Positions 1 to 10,211 of a DNA stretch of 64,000 bases are shown here, in pieces. Below the pieces are notes generated by a model. That model did not search any database. It had not been told where the DNA came from and saw only the letters and a program-made list of their open reading frames with translations. Origin of the DNA: Tsukamurella conjunctivitidis (lineage in GTDB: Bacteria > Actinomycetota > Actinomycetes > Mycobacteriales > Mycobacteriaceae). The stretch spans positions 496,001 to 560,000 of the forward strand of contig NZ_VIGX01000002.1 in the NCBI RefSeq assembly GCF_007858475.1, read 5' to 3'. Within the stretch, counting starts at the first letter, position 1. Each line of letters starts with the position of its first letter. The translations under genes were made by a program, and so were the position numbers.

Positions 1-158
1 ACCTGCGCCTCGGTCTGCGGCCGACCGTGGGTCTCGACGTAGCCGACCACCACGGACGTCCCGCGCGAGGCCCGGCGCGCCCCCTCGGTGAGCATGGCGT
101 AGGTCTTGCCCACTCCCGGTGCGGCGCCCAGGTAGACGCGCAGCTGCCCCTTCGGCAT
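1..158 (-). CDS. kdpD: KdpD sensor kinase, N-terminal fragment (cut by window edge)
   Basis: Only the first 52 codons are inside the window; the gene runs off the left edge. The protein begins MPKGQLRVYLGAAPGVGKTY. GAAPGVGKT is the Walker A motif of the N-terminal KdpD domain, followed by an E-T-H-G-R motif also typical of KdpD. KdpD is the membrane histidine kinase that senses K+ limitation or turgor and phosphorylates the response regulator KdpE to switch on kdpFABC. The ATG has a good AGGAGGGG ribosome-binding site. It lies 24 bp after kdpC on the same strand, so it is probably co-transcribed as kdpFABCD. kdpE is presumably further left. Confidence 0.93.
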   Translation of the reverse strand, partial: MPKGQLRVYLGAAPGVGKTYAMLTEGARRASRGTSVVVGYVETHGRPQTEAQ

Positions 159-182
159 GTGTCCCCTCCTGATCGGCCCGGA

Positions 183-770
183 CTACTTCGCGGTGGCGGT
201 GAGGCCGGCGAGCGCGGCGTTCAGCGTCACCACGTTAACCCGCTCCTCGCCCAGGTAGCCGAGCTGACGGCCCTGCGTGTGCGCGGCGACGAGCGCGGTC
301 ACCCGCTCCGGGGCCACACCGCGCGCCTTGGCGACGCGTGCGGCCTGCTGCCGCGCGTACGCGGAGGAGACGTGCGGGTCGAGGCCGGAGAAGCTCGCGG
401 TGACCGCGTCCGTCGGGACGTCCGACGGTGCCACGCCGTCCTCCGCGGCGACCTTCGCGCGCCGCTCGGCGATGAGCGCGACCAGCTTCTCGCTGTTCGG
501 GCCCAGGTTGGTGCCGCCGGAGGCGAGGGTGTCGTAGTCGCCCGCGGACGGCCGCGGGTGGAACCACTGCGGACCGTCGAACTTCTGGGCCAGCAGTGCG
601 GACCCGACGACGGCGCCGTTCTGCTCGATCTGCGAGCCGTTCGCCTTGCTGCTGAAGGCCACCTGCCCCACGCCCCAGATGACGAGCGGGAACAGGGCGC
701 CGAGCACGACGGTCATCACGATCAGCATGCGCAGGCCGGCGAGGAGTTGACGGGGTGCGGAAGTCACCAT
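183..770 (-). CDS. kdpC: K+-transporting ATPase subunit KdpC
   Basis: 195 aa, the usual KdpC length. It has one N-terminal membrane helix (about residues 13-35: LRMLIVMTVVLGALFPLVIW) followed by a soluble extracytoplasmic domain with the family's N-G-S-Q and WFHPRPSA-type motifs. KdpC is the accessory subunit of the high-affinity K+ pump KdpFABC. It sits against KdpA and KdpB and is needed for assembly and high substrate affinity. It lies 48 bp after kdpB and 24 bp before kdpD on the same strand, inside one operon. Confidence 0.96.
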   Translation of the reverse strand: MVTSAPRQLLAGLRMLIVMTVVLGALFPLVIWGVGQVAFSSKANGSQIEQNGAVVGSALLAQKFDGPQWFHPRPSAGDYDTLASGGTNLGPNSEKLVALIAERRAKVAAEDGVAPSDVPTDAVTASFSGLDPHVSSAYARQQAARVAKARGVAPERVTALVAAHTQGRQLGYLGEERVNVVTLNAALAGLTATAK

Positions 771-818
771 GTCACTGTCTTTCTTCGAGAAGTCGTAGGG
801 AAGCCGCAGCGGACGCGG

Positions 819-2933
819 TCACGAGAGCCCGGGGATCAGCTGCACGACGAGGTCGATCAGCTTGATCCCGAGGAACGGGACGACGATGCCGCCGAGACCG
901 TAGATGGTCAGGTTCCGCGCGAGCAGCTTGTCGGCCGACTTCGCGGTGTACTTCACGCCGCGCATCGCCAGCGGGATCAGCGCGACGATGATGAGCGCGT
1001 TGAAGATGACCGCCGAGAGGATCGCCGACTGCGGGCTGTGCAGGCGCATCACGTTGAGCACGTCCAGGCCGGGGGCCAGGGGCACGAACATCGCCGGGAT
1101 GATCGCGAAGTACTTCGCGATGTCGTTGGCGATGGAGAAGGTGGTCAGCGCGCCGCGGGTGATGAGCAGCTGCTTACCGATCTCCACGATGTCGATGAGC
1201 TTCGTCGGGTCGGAGTCCAGGTCGATCATGTTCCCGGCCTCCTTCGCGGCGGAGGTGCCCGTGTTCATGGCGACGCCCACGTCGGCCTGCGCGAGCGCGG
1301 GCGCGTCGTTGGTGCCGTCGCCGGTCATCGCGACGAGGCGGCCGCCCTCCTGCTGCTGCTTGATCAGCGCCAGCTTGTCCTCGGGCGTGGCCTCGGCGAG
1401 GTAGTCGTCGACGCCGGCCTCCTCCGCGATGGCCTTCGCCGTCAGCGGGTTGTCGCCGGTGATCATGACGGTGCGGATGCCCATCTCGCGCAGCTGCGCG
1501 AAGCGCTCGCGCATGCCCGCCTTGACCACGTCCTTGAGGTGGATGACGCCCTGCAGCGTCGGGGCCGCGCCGGGTTCGGCGTGCGCGACGACGAGTGGGG
1601 TGCCGCCGGAGGCGGAGATCTCGTCGACGGCGAGCCGCACGTCGACGGCGCCGAGGGCCTCGCCGACCGCCGCACCGAGGGTGTCGCCGTGGTGCTCCGC
1701 GGCCACCCAGGCCAGCACGGCCGCCGAAGCGCCCTTGCGGACGCGGGTGCCGTCGGGCAGGTCGACGCCGGACATGCGCGTCTGCGCCGTGAACGGCACG
1801 ACGGTGCCCACCCGAACGGTGGGTACGTCGTGGCCGTGCTCGGTCGCCAGGTCGACGATGGAGCGGCCCTCGGGCGTCTCGTCGGCGAGCGAGGCGAGCA
1901 GTGCGCGCCCGGCCAGGGTGTGCTCGTCGACGCCCTCCACGGGGTGGAAGGACGTGGCCCGACGGTTGCCGTAGGTGATGGTGCCGGTCTTGTCGAGCAG
2001 CAGCGTCGAGACGTCGCCGGCGGCCTCGACGGCGCGACCCGACTTGGCGATCACGTTGCGCTGCACCAGCCGGTCCATGCCGGCGATGCCGATCGCGGAG
2101 AGCAGCGCGCCGATCGTCGTGGGAATGAGGCAGACGAGCAGCGCCACGAGCACCACCACGCCGACCGCGCCGCCCGAGTAGATCGCCATCGGCTGCAGCG
2201 TCGCGACGGCCAGCAGGAAGATGATCGTGAGCACCGTGAGCAGGATGTTCAGGGCGATCTCGTTCGGCGTCTTCTGCCGGTTCGCGCCCTCGACGAGGCC
2301 GATCATCCGATCGATGAAGCTCTTGCCGGGCTCGGTCTTGATCTCGACCACGATGCGGTCGGAGAGCACGCGGGTGCCGCCGGTGACGGCGCAGCGGTCG
2401 CCGCCGGACTCGCGCACGACGGGAGCCGATTCGCCGGTGATCGCGGACTCGTCGACGGTCGCCATGCCCTCGACCACGTCGCCGTCGCCGGGGATGACCT
2501 CGCCGGCGTCGACGATCACCAGGTCGCCGACCTTCAGCTCCGAGCCGGGCACCTGCTTCTCGCCGGTCTCCGTGCGCAACCGCGCCACGGTCTCCGTCTT
2601 GGCCTTGCGCAGCGACTCAGCCTGCGCGCGGCCGCGGCCCTCGGCGACGGCCTCCGCGAGGTTGGCGAAGAGCACCGTCGCCCAGAGGAAGACCGCGACG
2701 GACCATGCGAACACCGACGGGTTCACGATCGCGAGCGCCGTGGTGTACACCGACGCGATCCACACCACGAAGACCACGGGCTGCCGGATCTGCGTGCGCG
2801 GGTCCAGCTTCGCCGCGGCGCGGGGCAGCGCCGAGCGGAGCTCGGCGAACGAGAACGCGGAGCGCCGCTTCGGCGCGGCCGTGACGGCCTTGGGGTCCGA
2901 CGGGGTGGGGGTGCCGGTCAGCGTGTTCGTCAC
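819..2933 (-). CDS. kdpB: K+-transporting P-type ATPase catalytic subunit KdpB
   Basis: 704 aa from a GTG start whose GTGA overlaps the kdpA stop, indicating translational coupling. An open reading frame continues far upstream, but only from this GTG does the protein look like KdpB (start [15 protein letters not shown]). P-type ATPase signatures are complete: the actuator TGES motif, DKTGT (phosphorylated Asp) and the hinge [10 protein letters not shown]. Membrane helices flank the cytoplasmic domains. KdpB hydrolyses ATP to drive K+ through KdpA. Usual family length is about 680-710 aa, so the gene is intact. Confidence 0.97.
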   Translation of the reverse strand: MTNTLTGTPTPSDPKAVTAAPKRRSAFSFAELRSALPRAAAKLDPRTQIRQPVVFVVWIASVYTTALAIVNPSVFAWSVAVFLWATVLFANLAEAVAEGRGRAQAESLRKAKTETVARLRTETGEKQVPGSELKVGDLVIVDAGEVIPGDGDVVEGMATVDESAITGESAPVVRESGGDRCAVTGGTRVLSDRIVVEIKTEPGKSFIDRMIGLVEGANRQKTPNEIALNILLTVLTIIFLLAVATLQPMAIYSGGAVGVVVLVALLVCLIPTTIGALLSAIGIAGMDRLVQRNVIAKSGRAVEAAGDVSTLLLDKTGTITYGNRRATSFHPVEGVDEHTLAGRALLASLADETPEGRSIVDLATEHGHDVPTVRVGTVVPFTAQTRMSGVDLPDGTRVRKGASAAVLAWVAAEHHGDTLGAAVGEALGAVDVRLAVDEISASGGTPLVVAHAEPGAAPTLQGVIHLKDVVKAGMRERFAQLREMGIRTVMITGDNPLTAKAIAEEAGVDDYLAEATPEDKLALIKQQQEGGRLVAMTGDGTNDAPALAQADVGVAMNTGTSAAKEAGNMIDLDSDPTKLIDIVEIGKQLLITRGALTTFSIANDIAKYFAIIPAMFVPLAPGLDVLNVMRLHSPQSAILSAVIFNALIIVALIPLAMRGVKYTAKSADKLLARNLTIYGLGGIVVPFLGIKLIDLVVQLIPGLS

Positions 2934-4588
2934 TGGGTGACCTCCGAGATCGGTGCGAGCGCGAGGGCGGGGACGAAGGTCAATCCGGCCACCAGGACCA
3001 CGACGCCCACGGTGAGGCCCACGAACAGCGGGCGGTGGGTGGGGATGGTGCCCGCGGTGGCGGGCACGGGGTGCTGCTTGGCGAGCGCGCCGGCCAGGGC
3101 GAGGATCGCGACCATGGGTGCGAACCGGCCGAACAGCATCGCCGCGCCCAGCGTGTAGTTGAACCAGGGCGTGTCGACGGCGAGGCCGGCGAAGGCGCTG
3201 CCGTTGTTGTTCGCGGCCGAGGCGTAGGCGTAGAGCACCTCGGACAGGCCGTGCGCACCGTCGTTGGTCATGGCGGCCACGCCCTGCTCCTGGACCACCG
3301 TGGCGGCGGTCCCGACGAGCACCAGCGCGGGCATCACCAGGATGTACAGCGCCGCGAGAGTGATCTCGGGGCGGCCGATCTTCTTCCCCAGGTACTCGGG
3401 GGTGCGGCCCACCATGAGGCCGCACAGGAAGACGGTGAGCACGGCGATGACGAGCATGCCGTAGAGGCCGGAACCCACACCGCCGGGGCTGATCTCGCCG
3501 AGCAGCATGTTCACCAGCGCGGCGCCGCCGGCGCCGGGGGTGAGGCTGTCGTGCGCGGCGTTCACGGCGCCCGTCGACGTGCTGGTGGTGGCGGTGGCGA
3601 ACAGCCCCGTGCTCCACTGCCCGAAGCGCAGCTCCTGGCCCTCGAGCGCGGCGCCCGCGGCCCGGCCGGCCGTGCCCTGGTTGCCCAGCTGCGCGCCGAT
3701 GGAGACGGCGGTGGAGACGGCGAAGATGATCGTCATCGAGCCGAGGATCGCGTAGCCCTGCCGGTGGTTGCCGACGAGGTTGCCCAGCATCCGGGGCATC
3801 GCCACGGGGATCAGCAGGATGAGGAAGATCTGGAACAGGTTGGTCGCGGCCGTCGGGTTCTCGAAGGCGTGCGCGGAGTTGGCGTTGAAGTAGCCGCCGC
3901 CGTTGGTACCGAGGAGTTTGATGACCTCCTGGCTCGCGACCAGGCCGCCGGTGAGCACCTGCTTCTGCCCGTCGAGCCCGACGATCTCGTGCCGCTGCCA
4001 CAGCGTCTGGACCACGCCCTGCGCCATGAGGATCACGGCGCCGATCACGGCGATCGGCAGCAGCACGCGCAGCGTGATGCGGGTGAGGTCGACCCAGAAG
4101 TTGCCCAGTCGGTCGGTGCGGGAGCGGACGAAGCCGCGGATCAGCGCCACGGCCACCGCGATGCCCACGGCCGCCGAGACGAAGTTCTGCACCGCGAGGC
4201 CGATCGCCTGCGCGATCAGGTTCATCGCGGACTCGCCCGAGTACCACTGCCAGTTGGTGTTGGTGACGAAGGAGATCGCGGTGTTGAGCGCCTCGTCGAA
4301 GCGCCACTGCTTCGGCTCCACGCCGGGCAGCCACCCCTGCACGAGGAGCAGGATCGTCAGTGCCACGATGCTCACGGCGCTGAACGCGAGCGCCGCGACC
4401 GCGTAGGTGCGGTAGCCCTGCTCGGCCTCGGGGTCGGCGCCCACGAGGCGGTAGACGACGCGCTCGACGCGCCAGTGCTTCGGCGTGGTGACGACGTGCG
4501 CCATGTAATCGCCGAGCGGGCGGTACGCGATGGCGAGCGCCGCCACCAGGGTGAGGATCGTCAACAGTCCGGAGACGGTGCCGCTCAT
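2930..4588 (-). CDS. kdpA: K+-transporting ATPase K+-binding subunit KdpA
   Basis: 552 aa, within the normal KdpA range, with about ten membrane helices. It carries the K+-selectivity-loop motifs of the SKT superfamily: [10 protein letters not shown] near residue 115, a [14 protein letters not shown] stretch near residue 230, and [12 protein letters not shown] near residue 455. KdpA is the channel-like subunit that binds and conducts K+. The ATG overlaps the kdpF stop (ATGA) and the TGA overlaps the kdpB GTG, so kdpF-A-B are tightly coupled. Confidence 0.97.
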   Translation of the reverse strand: MSGTVSGLLTILTLVAALAIAYRPLGDYMAHVVTTPKHWRVERVVYRLVGADPEAEQGYRTYAVAALAFSAVSIVALTILLLVQGWLPGVEPKQWRFDEALNTAISFVTNTNWQWYSGESAMNLIAQAIGLAVQNFVSAAVGIAVAVALIRGFVRSRTDRLGNFWVDLTRITLRVLLPIAVIGAVILMAQGVVQTLWQRHEIVGLDGQKQVLTGGLVASQEVIKLLGTNGGGYFNANSAHAFENPTAATNLFQIFLILLIPVAMPRMLGNLVGNHRQGYAILGSMTIIFAVSTAVSIGAQLGNQGTAGRAAGAALEGQELRFGQWSTGLFATATTSTSTGAVNAAHDSLTPGAGGAALVNMLLGEISPGGVGSGLYGMLVIAVLTVFLCGLMVGRTPEYLGKKIGRPEITLAALYILVMPALVLVGTAATVVQEQGVAAMTNDGAHGLSEVLYAYASAANNNGSAFAGLAVDTPWFNYTLGAAMLFGRFAPMVAILALAGALAKQHPVPATAGTIPTHRPLFVGLTVGVVVLVAGLTFVPALALAPISEVTQ

Positions 4589-4677
4589 CAGAAGCGCTCC
4601 GGGCGCAGCAGGGCGTACAGGAGGTACGCCAGGGTGAGGATCGTCGCGGCGAGCGCCAGCGCGTTGGAGATGTCCAT
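4588..4677 (-). CDS. kdpF: KdpF, 29-residue membrane subunit
   Basis: A 29-aa peptide starting [20 protein letters not shown] and ending RPERF: one hydrophobic helix followed by an R-P-E-x-F tail, the usual KdpF pattern. It immediately precedes kdpA with an ATGA overlap. KdpF is a lipid-like stabiliser of the KdpABC complex and the first gene of the operon. Its position and sequence leave little doubt despite the size, which is below normal gene-calling cut-offs. Confidence 0.92.
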   Translation of the reverse strand: MDISNALALAATILTLAYLLYALLRPERF

Positions 4678-4734
4678 GGGCTCCACTGGACCACCGGGAA
4701 CGACGGTTCTCACGCCGCGTTAACGCCCCCGATG

Positions 4735-4754
4735 CGGGTCTTGACGCGTTCTTA
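4735..4754 (-). promoter_or_regulatory. Possible KdpE-type direct repeat upstream of kdpF
   Basis: Between kdpF and the divergent MFS gene, the kdp-sense strand carries AAGAACGC followed by AAGACCCG with an 11-bp period. OmpR-family regulators such as KdpE bind tandem direct repeats with about one helical turn spacing. Only 5 of 8 bases match between the copies, so this is a suggestion, not a site call. Confidence 0.22.
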
Positions 4755-4769
4755 GCGGATGATGTTTCG

Positions 4770-5975
4770 GTGAACTCAGCAGCTTCCGCACCCGCGCCGC
4801 AGCGGGTACCGCCGGAGGTCTGGGTCCTCGTGGCGGCCAGCTTCGTGATCGCCCTCGGCTACGGCGTCGTCGCGCCCGCGCTCCCCGCCTTCGCCCGCAC
4901 CTTCGACGTGGGCATCGGCGCCGCGTCCGCGGTCGTCAGCGCCTTCGCGATCATGCGGCTCGCCTTCGCCCCGGCGACCGGACCGCTCGTGAAGGCCTTC
5001 GGCGAGCGCTGGATCTACATGGCGGGGCTTCTGATCGTGGCGGCCTCGACGCTCGCGGTGGCCTTCGCCCAGAGCTACTGGCAGCTGATGCTCTTCCGCG
5101 GGCTCGGCGGCGTGGGGTCCGTCATGTTCACGGTCTCCGCGATGGGCCTGATGATCCGCATCGCGCCCGCCGAGATCCGCGGACGGGTGAGCGGCGTCTA
5201 CTCGTCGAGCTTCGTGCTCGGCGGCATCTGCGGCCCCCTGCTCGGCGGCGCGCTGGTCGGCTTCGGCCTGCAGGTGCCCTTCGTCGTCTACGCGATCGCG
5301 CTCGTCGTCGCCACGCTCGTCGTGGGCATCGCCCTGCGGGGCAGCACCCTCGCCGGCCGGGAGGAGGCGTCGTCCGAACCGGGCACGACGGTGCGCGAGG
5401 CCCTCGCCGATTCCGCCTACCGGGCCGCGCTCTTCACGTCGGTCGTCTTCGGCTGGGTCTACTCGATGCGGGTCTCGCTGCTGCCGCTGTTCTTCGCGGC
5501 CGTGCTCGATCAGCCCGCCGCGATCGCCGGCTACGCGCTGGCCGCCTACGCCGCGGGCGACGTGCTCGCCATGTTCCCAGCGGGCCGCGCCTCCGACCGG
5601 TACGGCCGCCGTCCGTTCATCGTCGTGGGCATGCTCGTCATCGCCGTCGGCACACTGGCGCTGGGGTTCACCGACTCGGTGCTCGTGGCCTTCCTCGTCA
5701 CCGTGGTCGCCGGCATCGGGACGGGCCTCGTCGCGCCGACGATGCAGGCCTCCCTCGCCGACGTGCTGCAGGGCAAGGGGCGCAGCGGCGGCGCGCTCTC
5801 GGCGTACCAGATGGCGCAGGACGCCGGCACCATCTCCGGCCCGCTGCTGGCCGGCGCCATCGCTCAGTACCTCGGCTTCACCTGGGCCTTCACGATCACC
5901 GCGGCGCTGTGCGTCGTCGCCGCGGTCGTGTGGATGCTGGCGCGCGAGACGCGCACCGTCGCACCCGTCGGCTGA
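4770..5975 (+). CDS. MFS transporter
   Basis: 401 aa from a GTG start, twelve predicted membrane helices. Between helices 2 and 3 is R-L-A-F-A-P-A-T-G-P and between helices 8 and 9 is PAGRASDRYGRRP, the duplicated loop motif of the major facilitator superfamily. A GPLLGG motif in helix 5 (about residue 153) is typical of drug:H+ antiporters of the 12-helix group. Probably a drug or metabolite exporter; the substrate cannot be read from sequence. It is divergent from kdpF with about 90 bp between them. No SD is obvious, so the transcript may have a very short leader. Confidence 0.85.
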   Translation: MNSAASAPAPQRVPPEVWVLVAASFVIALGYGVVAPALPAFARTFDVGIGAASAVVSAFAIMRLAFAPATGPLVKAFGERWIYMAGLLIVAASTLAVAFAQSYWQLMLFRGLGGVGSVMFTVSAMGLMIRIAPAEIRGRVSGVYSSSFVLGGICGPLLGGALVGFGLQVPFVVYAIALVVATLVVGIALRGSTLAGREEASSEPGTTVREALADSAYRAALFTSVVFGWVYSMRVSLLPLFFAAVLDQPAAIAGYALAAYAAGDVLAMFPAGRASDRYGRRPFIVVGMLVIAVGTLALGFTDSVLVAFLVTVVAGIGTGLVAPTMQASLADVLQGKGRSGGALSAYQMAQDAGTISGPLLAGAIAQYLGFTWAFTITAALCVVAAVVWMLARETRTVAPVG

Positions 5976-5990
5976 GCGTCCCGGGGGCCG

Positions 5991-7592
5991 CTACTGCCAG
6001 CTGGGCAGCCAGAGCTCCAAACGCCACCACCACATGGGGATCGGTGTCGCGGTGAGGATCGGCCACAGCCACGCGAAGTTGAGCACCACGATCGTCGCGT
6101 ACAGCACCACCAGCCAGCGGCCCAGTTGCAGCCGCTCGAAGCCGAAGTACCGCGCCCGGCCGTCGAGGCCCAGCACCTCCCGGCAGATCAGCGCGATCAT
6201 GATGCACAGGAAGGGCATCAGGGTGAGCGCGTAGAAGTAGTACATCTGCCGGTCGAGGTTGAGGAACCACGGCAGGTAGGTCGCGAAGTACATGGTCACG
6301 GGCGCGGCGTAGGCCCAGTCGCGTTTGACGACCATCTTCCACAGCGCCCACAGCACCACCGGGATCGCGATCCAGGTCAACGCGGGCGTCCCGACGGCCA
6401 TCACGGCGCGGACGCACGGCCCGTCGCCGCACATGCCGCCCGATTGGTCCGCGGTGTAGTGGTAGAGCATCGGCCGCAGGCCCATCGGCCAGGTCCACGG
6501 CTTCGACTCCCACGGGTGGTGGTTGCCGGCGGAGTTGGTGAGGCCGTCGTGGAAGTCGAGGATCGTGGTCTCGTAGAAGAACAGGGACCGCAGCGCCGCG
6601 GGCACCCACGCGAAGGGGCCGCTGTCGCCGATCTGGTTGCCCACCGCGTACCGGTACACCGAGGTCTCCGAGGAGAACCACGGCCAGAAGGTGCCGAGGT
6701 ACACCAGGACGGGGACCACCCCGAGTGACATGCCCGACGGGATCAGGTCGCGCAGCAGCACCCCGCGCCAGGGCCGGATCACGCCGTACTGCCGGCGGTT
6801 CGCCACGTCGAAGGCCAGCGACAGCACCAGGACGCCGATCAGGAAGTAGGCGCCCGACCACTTCACTCCGCACGCCAGGCCCACCATGATCGCGGCGGAG
6901 AACCGCCACCAGCGAAAACCCAGCCGCGGGCCGTACAGCGAATCGGTGATCCGGCCCTCGACGGCCGCGCGGTGCAGCCGCTCGCGCATCTGGTCGCGGT
7001 CCACCAGGATCATCGAGAACGCGGCGAAGCCGAAGAAGACCAGGAAGATGTCGAGCAGCGCGACGCGCGAGGACACCATCGTGAGCCCGTCGCAGATCAG
7101 GAACAGCCCGGCGAGGCCGCCGATCAGCGTGGACCGTGCGAGCCGCCGCGCCGCGCGGATCACCATGAAGACCAGCAGCGTGCCGCACACCGCCGACATG
7201 AACCGCCAGCCCAGCGGGCTGTATCCGAACAGCCACTCGCCGATCGCGATCATCCACTTGCCCACGGGCGGATGCACGATCAGCCCGAAGCCGGGGTTGT
7301 CCTCGATCCACTGCCCGCCCGTGAGGACCTGCCAGCCCTGCGGCGCGTAGTGCTTCTCGTCGAAGACCGGGGTCTGCACCGGAGTACTGCCGATGAAGCC
7401 GGCGTTGCTGGGATAGCCCAGGTTGAAGAACCGGGTGGCCGCCGCGACGGCCGTCAGCACCAGCGTCACGGTCCAGCCGAAGGCGCGGTCGGTGGCGCCG
7501 AACACCGCGGGCGGGAGCCGCGGGCCCGGGCTCACCAGCTCGCGGTCCTCGCTACGCCCCTCGGGCATCGCCACAGCTGTCACGCGAACCAT
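5991..7592 (-). CDS. pmt: Dolichyl-phosphate-mannose-type protein O-mannosyltransferase
   Basis: 533 aa from ATG 7592; GTG 7583 and ATG 7568 are also possible starts. A GT-C glycosyltransferase with about eleven helices. The first extracytoplasmic loop holds the essential Asp-Glu pair (D78-E79 in PVFDEKHYAPQGW). The protein matches actinobacterial Pmt (Rv1002c type), which moves mannose from polyprenyl-phosphate-mannose to Ser/Thr of secreted proteins during Sec export. It is divergent from rsmI with only 15 bp between starts, the same arrangement as Rv1002c/Rv1003. A frame extending about 245 codons further upstream is antisense to rsmI and has no family similarity. Confidence 0.92.
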   Translation of the reverse strand: MVRVTAVAMPEGRSEDRELVSPGPRLPPAVFGATDRAFGWTVTLVLTAVAAATRFFNLGYPSNAGFIGSTPVQTPVFDEKHYAPQGWQVLTGGQWIEDNPGFGLIVHPPVGKWMIAIGEWLFGYSPLGWRFMSAVCGTLLVFMVIRAARRLARSTLIGGLAGLFLICDGLTMVSSRVALLDIFLVFFGFAAFSMILVDRDQMRERLHRAAVEGRITDSLYGPRLGFRWWRFSAAIMVGLACGVKWSGAYFLIGVLVLSLAFDVANRRQYGVIRPWRGVLLRDLIPSGMSLGVVPVLVYLGTFWPWFSSETSVYRYAVGNQIGDSGPFAWVPAALRSLFFYETTILDFHDGLTNSAGNHHPWESKPWTWPMGLRPMLYHYTADQSGGMCGDGPCVRAVMAVGTPALTWIAIPVVLWALWKMVVKRDWAYAAPVTMYFATYLPWFLNLDRQMYYFYALTLMPFLCIMIALICREVLGLDGRARYFGFERLQLGRWLVVLYATIVVLNFAWLWPILTATPIPMWWWRLELWLPSWQ

Positions 7593-7607
7593 CGTAGGGT
7601 GTGACCC

Positions 7608-8468
7608 GTGGGAACAGAGGACGCGCGCGGGGCACTGATCGTCGCCGGGGTGCCGATGGGCAACCCGGGTGACGCCACGGCGCGGCTCGTCTCCGCGCTG
7701 GGGGAGGCCGATGTGATCGCCGCCGAGGACACCCGCCGGGCCCGCTCCCTCGCCGCCTCGCTGGACGTCGAACCGCGCGGCCGGATCCTCAGCTTCTACG
7801 ACCACAACGAGCAGGGCCGCATCCCGCAGCTCCTGGCCGCGCTCGACGCCGGCGAGACCGTCCTCCTCGTCACCGACGCCGGCATGCCGTCGGTCTCCGA
7901 CCCGGGATACCGCCTGGTCGCGGCCGTCGTCGAGGCCGGGCACCGCGTCACGTGCCTCCCCGGGCCGTCGGCGGTCACCACCGCGCTGGCCCTGTCCGGG
8001 CTGCCCGTCGAGCGGTTCCTGTTCGACGGTTTCGCGCCGCGCAAGTCCGGCGCCCGCCGGGCCTGGCTCACCGAGCTCGTGACGGAGCGTCGCGCGGCCG
8101 TCTTCTTCGAGTCGCCGCACCGCGTGGCCGAGACGCTCGCCGACGCCGCCGAGGTCCTCGGAACCGACCGTCGCGCCGCGGTGTGTCGCGAGCTCACGAA
8201 GACCTACGAGGAGGTCCGCCGCGGCCCGCTGGGCGAACTCGCGGCATGGGCCGCCGACGGGGTGCGCGGCGAGATCACCGTCGTGCTCGAGGGCGCGGCC
8301 GCCGTCTCGGCGAACCCCGAGGACCACGTCGCCGCCGTGCTGCGCCGCGTCGACGCGGGGGAGCGGCTCAAGGACGCCTGCGCGGCCGTCGCGGCCGAGA
8401 CCGGCGCCTCCAAACGCGAGCTCTACGAGTCCGCCCTGGCGGAGCGGCGCTCGGCCCCCGAGGACTGA
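7608..8468 (+). CDS. rsmI: 16S rRNA (cytidine1402-2'-O)-methyltransferase RsmI
   Basis: 286 aa from a GTG start. The N-terminal half has the tetrapyrrole-methylase-like SAM fold: VAGVPMGNPGDATARLV, then A-E-D-T-R-R, DAGMPSVSDPGYRLV near residue 90, and the LPGPSA motif near residue 118. RsmI 2'-O-methylates C1402 in the decoding centre of 16S rRNA. The length is typical (about 280 aa). The start is 15 bp from the divergent pmt gene, so their promoters overlap. Confidence 0.95.
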   Translation: MGTEDARGALIVAGVPMGNPGDATARLVSALGEADVIAAEDTRRARSLAASLDVEPRGRILSFYDHNEQGRIPQLLAALDAGETVLLVTDAGMPSVSDPGYRLVAAVVEAGHRVTCLPGPSAVTTALALSGLPVERFLFDGFAPRKSGARRAWLTELVTERRAAVFFESPHRVAETLADAAEVLGTDRRAAVCRELTKTYEEVRRGPLGELAAWAADGVRGEITVVLEGAAAVSANPEDHVAAVLRRVDAGERLKDACAAVAAETGASKRELYESALAERRSAPED

Positions 8469-8484
8469 CCCGGTCGGCCGGAGT

Positions 8485-8985
8485 TCACGCGGCGCTCGCC
8501 GCCCGCGTAACCCCGCGCGGGCCGGCCCCGCCCGCCGGGCGCGTCAGGATCAGGCGCAGCGCACCCACCACGACGATCCCACCGACGGCGAGGTCGAGGT
8601 AGTGGCAGGCCATCGCGCCGAGGTAGGTCGGCCCGCCCCACGCGTTGACGGTGAAGTTCGGATCCAACCCGGCCAGCACCTGCACACCCGCCCGGAACGC
8701 CGCGAAGACCACCAGGAACAGCAGCGGCGCCGCGAGCACCAGTCGCGCCGGGGTGAGGGCGGGCGTGCGGGGCGGCCACCGTCGGGCCCGGATCCCGAGC
8801 ACGAGGAGCGCCCCGACCACGGCCACCACCGCGTGCTGCGGCCACGCCGCGGTCCAGGGCACGAAGCCGGCGACCTGCGGGTCGCGCCGGGTGTAGAGGT
8901 AGCCGCCGAAAGCGAGCCCGGCGGCGAAGGCCACCGCCAGGAGCAGCAGGAAGCGGCGGAGCGCGGGGGTGTGGAGGCCGATCAT
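8485..8985 (-). CDS. Four-helix membrane protein of unknown function
   Basis: 166 aa starting MIGLHTPALRRFLLLLAVAF. Four hydrophobic segments are visible: about residues 11-30, 50-66, 83-103 and 128-150. The second loop is arginine-rich (RARRWPPR). No family motif is recognised. It lies 16 bp from the end of rsmI (convergent) and 35 bp after the pabB start on the same strand, so it may be expressed with pabB or alone. Overlapping open frames on the same strand lack the hydrophobic pattern. Confidence 0.7.
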   Translation of the reverse strand: MIGLHTPALRRFLLLLAVAFAAGLAFGGYLYTRRDPQVAGFVPWTAAWPQHAVVAVVGALLVLGIRARRWPPRTPALTPARLVLAAPLLFLVVFAAFRAGVQVLAGLDPNFTVNAWGGPTYLGAMACHYLDLAVGGIVVVGALRLILTRPAGGAGPRGVTRAASAA

Positions 8986-9020
8986 GCACCGAGCCTCGCA
9001 GCGTCCGGCGCGCGCCGTCG

Positions 9021-10211
9021 TCACCCGTGCGGGGGAGATACGGGTCCGGACCGGCCCGCTCGCTCCGCTCCCGGCGCCGCGAGGCGGAACCCGACGATCG
9101 ACGCCGCCTTGTCCAGGCACTCGCGCCACTCCGCGTCCGGCTCGGAGTCGATGGTGATCCCGCCGCCCACGCCGAGCCGGAGCGCGCCGTCCCGCGCCTC
9201 GACGGTGCGGATCGCCACGTTGAGGTCCAACCCCGTCAGCGGGTGGTCGATACCGATCGCGCCGCAGTACGTGCCGCGGGTGTGCCGCTCCCACGCGGTG
9301 ATGCGCGTACGGGCCGAGAGCTTCGGAGTGCCCGTGACCGACGCAGGAGGGAAGGTCGCGTCCAGCAGCTCCGCGCGGGTGACGCCGCGCCGCTGCCGCG
9401 CGGTCACCGTCGAGACCAGGTGCCAGACCCCGGGCGCGCGCTCGACCCGCAGCAGCTCCGGCGTGCGGACGGTGCCGGTCGCCGCCACGCGGCTCAGGTC
9501 GTTGCGCACCAGGTCGACGATCATCACGTTCTCCGCGACGTCCTTGATGCTCGCGCGCAGGTCCGCGGCCGGCCGGGTCAACGGCAGTGTGCCCTTGATC
9601 GGGCGTTCGGTGAGCAGGCCGTCGCGCTCGGTGAGGAAGGTCTCGGGGGAGAACGACGCGACCGCGCCCCAGTCGCCCTCCAGATAGGCGGCCTTGCCGG
9701 GGAGGGTGGCGGCGGCGATGTCGGCGAACAGATCGAGCGGGTCGCCGGCCAGGGCGCCGTCGAAGCGGGTGCACACGTTCACCTGGTAGACGTCGCCCGC
9801 GCGGATCGCCTCATGGCAGGCGAGCACCGCGGCCCGGTGATCATTCCGGTCGGGCGCGGTCCAGTCGGCCCGCCAGGCCCGCGGCGCGGGGGCCTCGTGC
9901 GGAATCGAGAACGCCGGGTCGGTGCACGTCCAGCGCCCGTCGGGGCCGAGAAGCAGGAGAGGACCCGGATCGCCGCCGATCGTCTCCGGCACCAACCGCG
10001 GCTCGTCGGTCGTGTCCGGATACCCGACGATGCCCAGCCACGGCGTCGTGCGGCTCCCGTCCGCGCCGCGCCCGGCGTCGGCGGGACCGATCCCGGGCGT
10101 CAGCGTCGGGTCCGGGGCGATCACTGCGTGGAAGCCGCCCCACGCGCCGAGCAGCGCGGCGGGCCGGTGGCCGCGTTCGCGGAGCGCGCGCAGCATGTCG
10201 ACCGGTTGCAC
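9021..10211 (-). CDS. pabB: Aminodeoxychorismate synthase component I
   Basis: 396 aa with the chorismate-binding fold. Motifs in the C-terminal half are IKGTLPLTRP, ENVMIVDLVRNDLSRVA, PPASVTGTPK and YCGAIG, which hold the catalytic and metal-binding residues of the TrpE/PabB/MenF family. Placement as PabB rather than TrpE rests on the short N-terminus and on synteny (Rv1005c lies at the same place beside rsmI). The enzyme aminates chorismate to 4-amino-4-deoxychorismate for folate synthesis, using ammonia from a PabA glutaminase that is not in this window. Confidence 0.88.
   Translation of the reverse strand: MQPVDMLRALRERGHRPAALLGAWGGFHAVIAPDPTLTPGIGPADAGRGADGSRTTPWLGIVGYPDTTDEPRLVPETIGGDPGPLLLLGPDGRWTCTDPAFSIPHEAPAPRAWRADWTAPDRNDHRAAVLACHEAIRAGDVYQVNVCTRFDGALAGDPLDLFADIAAATLPGKAAYLEGDWGAVASFSPETFLTERDGLLTERPIKGTLPLTRPAADLRASIKDVAENVMIVDLVRNDLSRVAATGTVRTPELLRVERAPGVWHLVSTVTARQRRGVTRAELLDATFPPASVTGTPKLSARTRITAWERHTRGTYCGAIGIDHPLTGLDLNVAIRTVEARDGALRLGVGGGITIDSEPDAEWRECLDKAASIVGFRLAAPGAERAGRSGPVSPPHG

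Noticed and set aside
27-3158. Very long rightward open frame across kdpC and kdpB
   Set aside because: It is antisense to well-identified kdp genes; the Arg/Gly/His-rich composition is the usual shadow of high-GC coding sequence.
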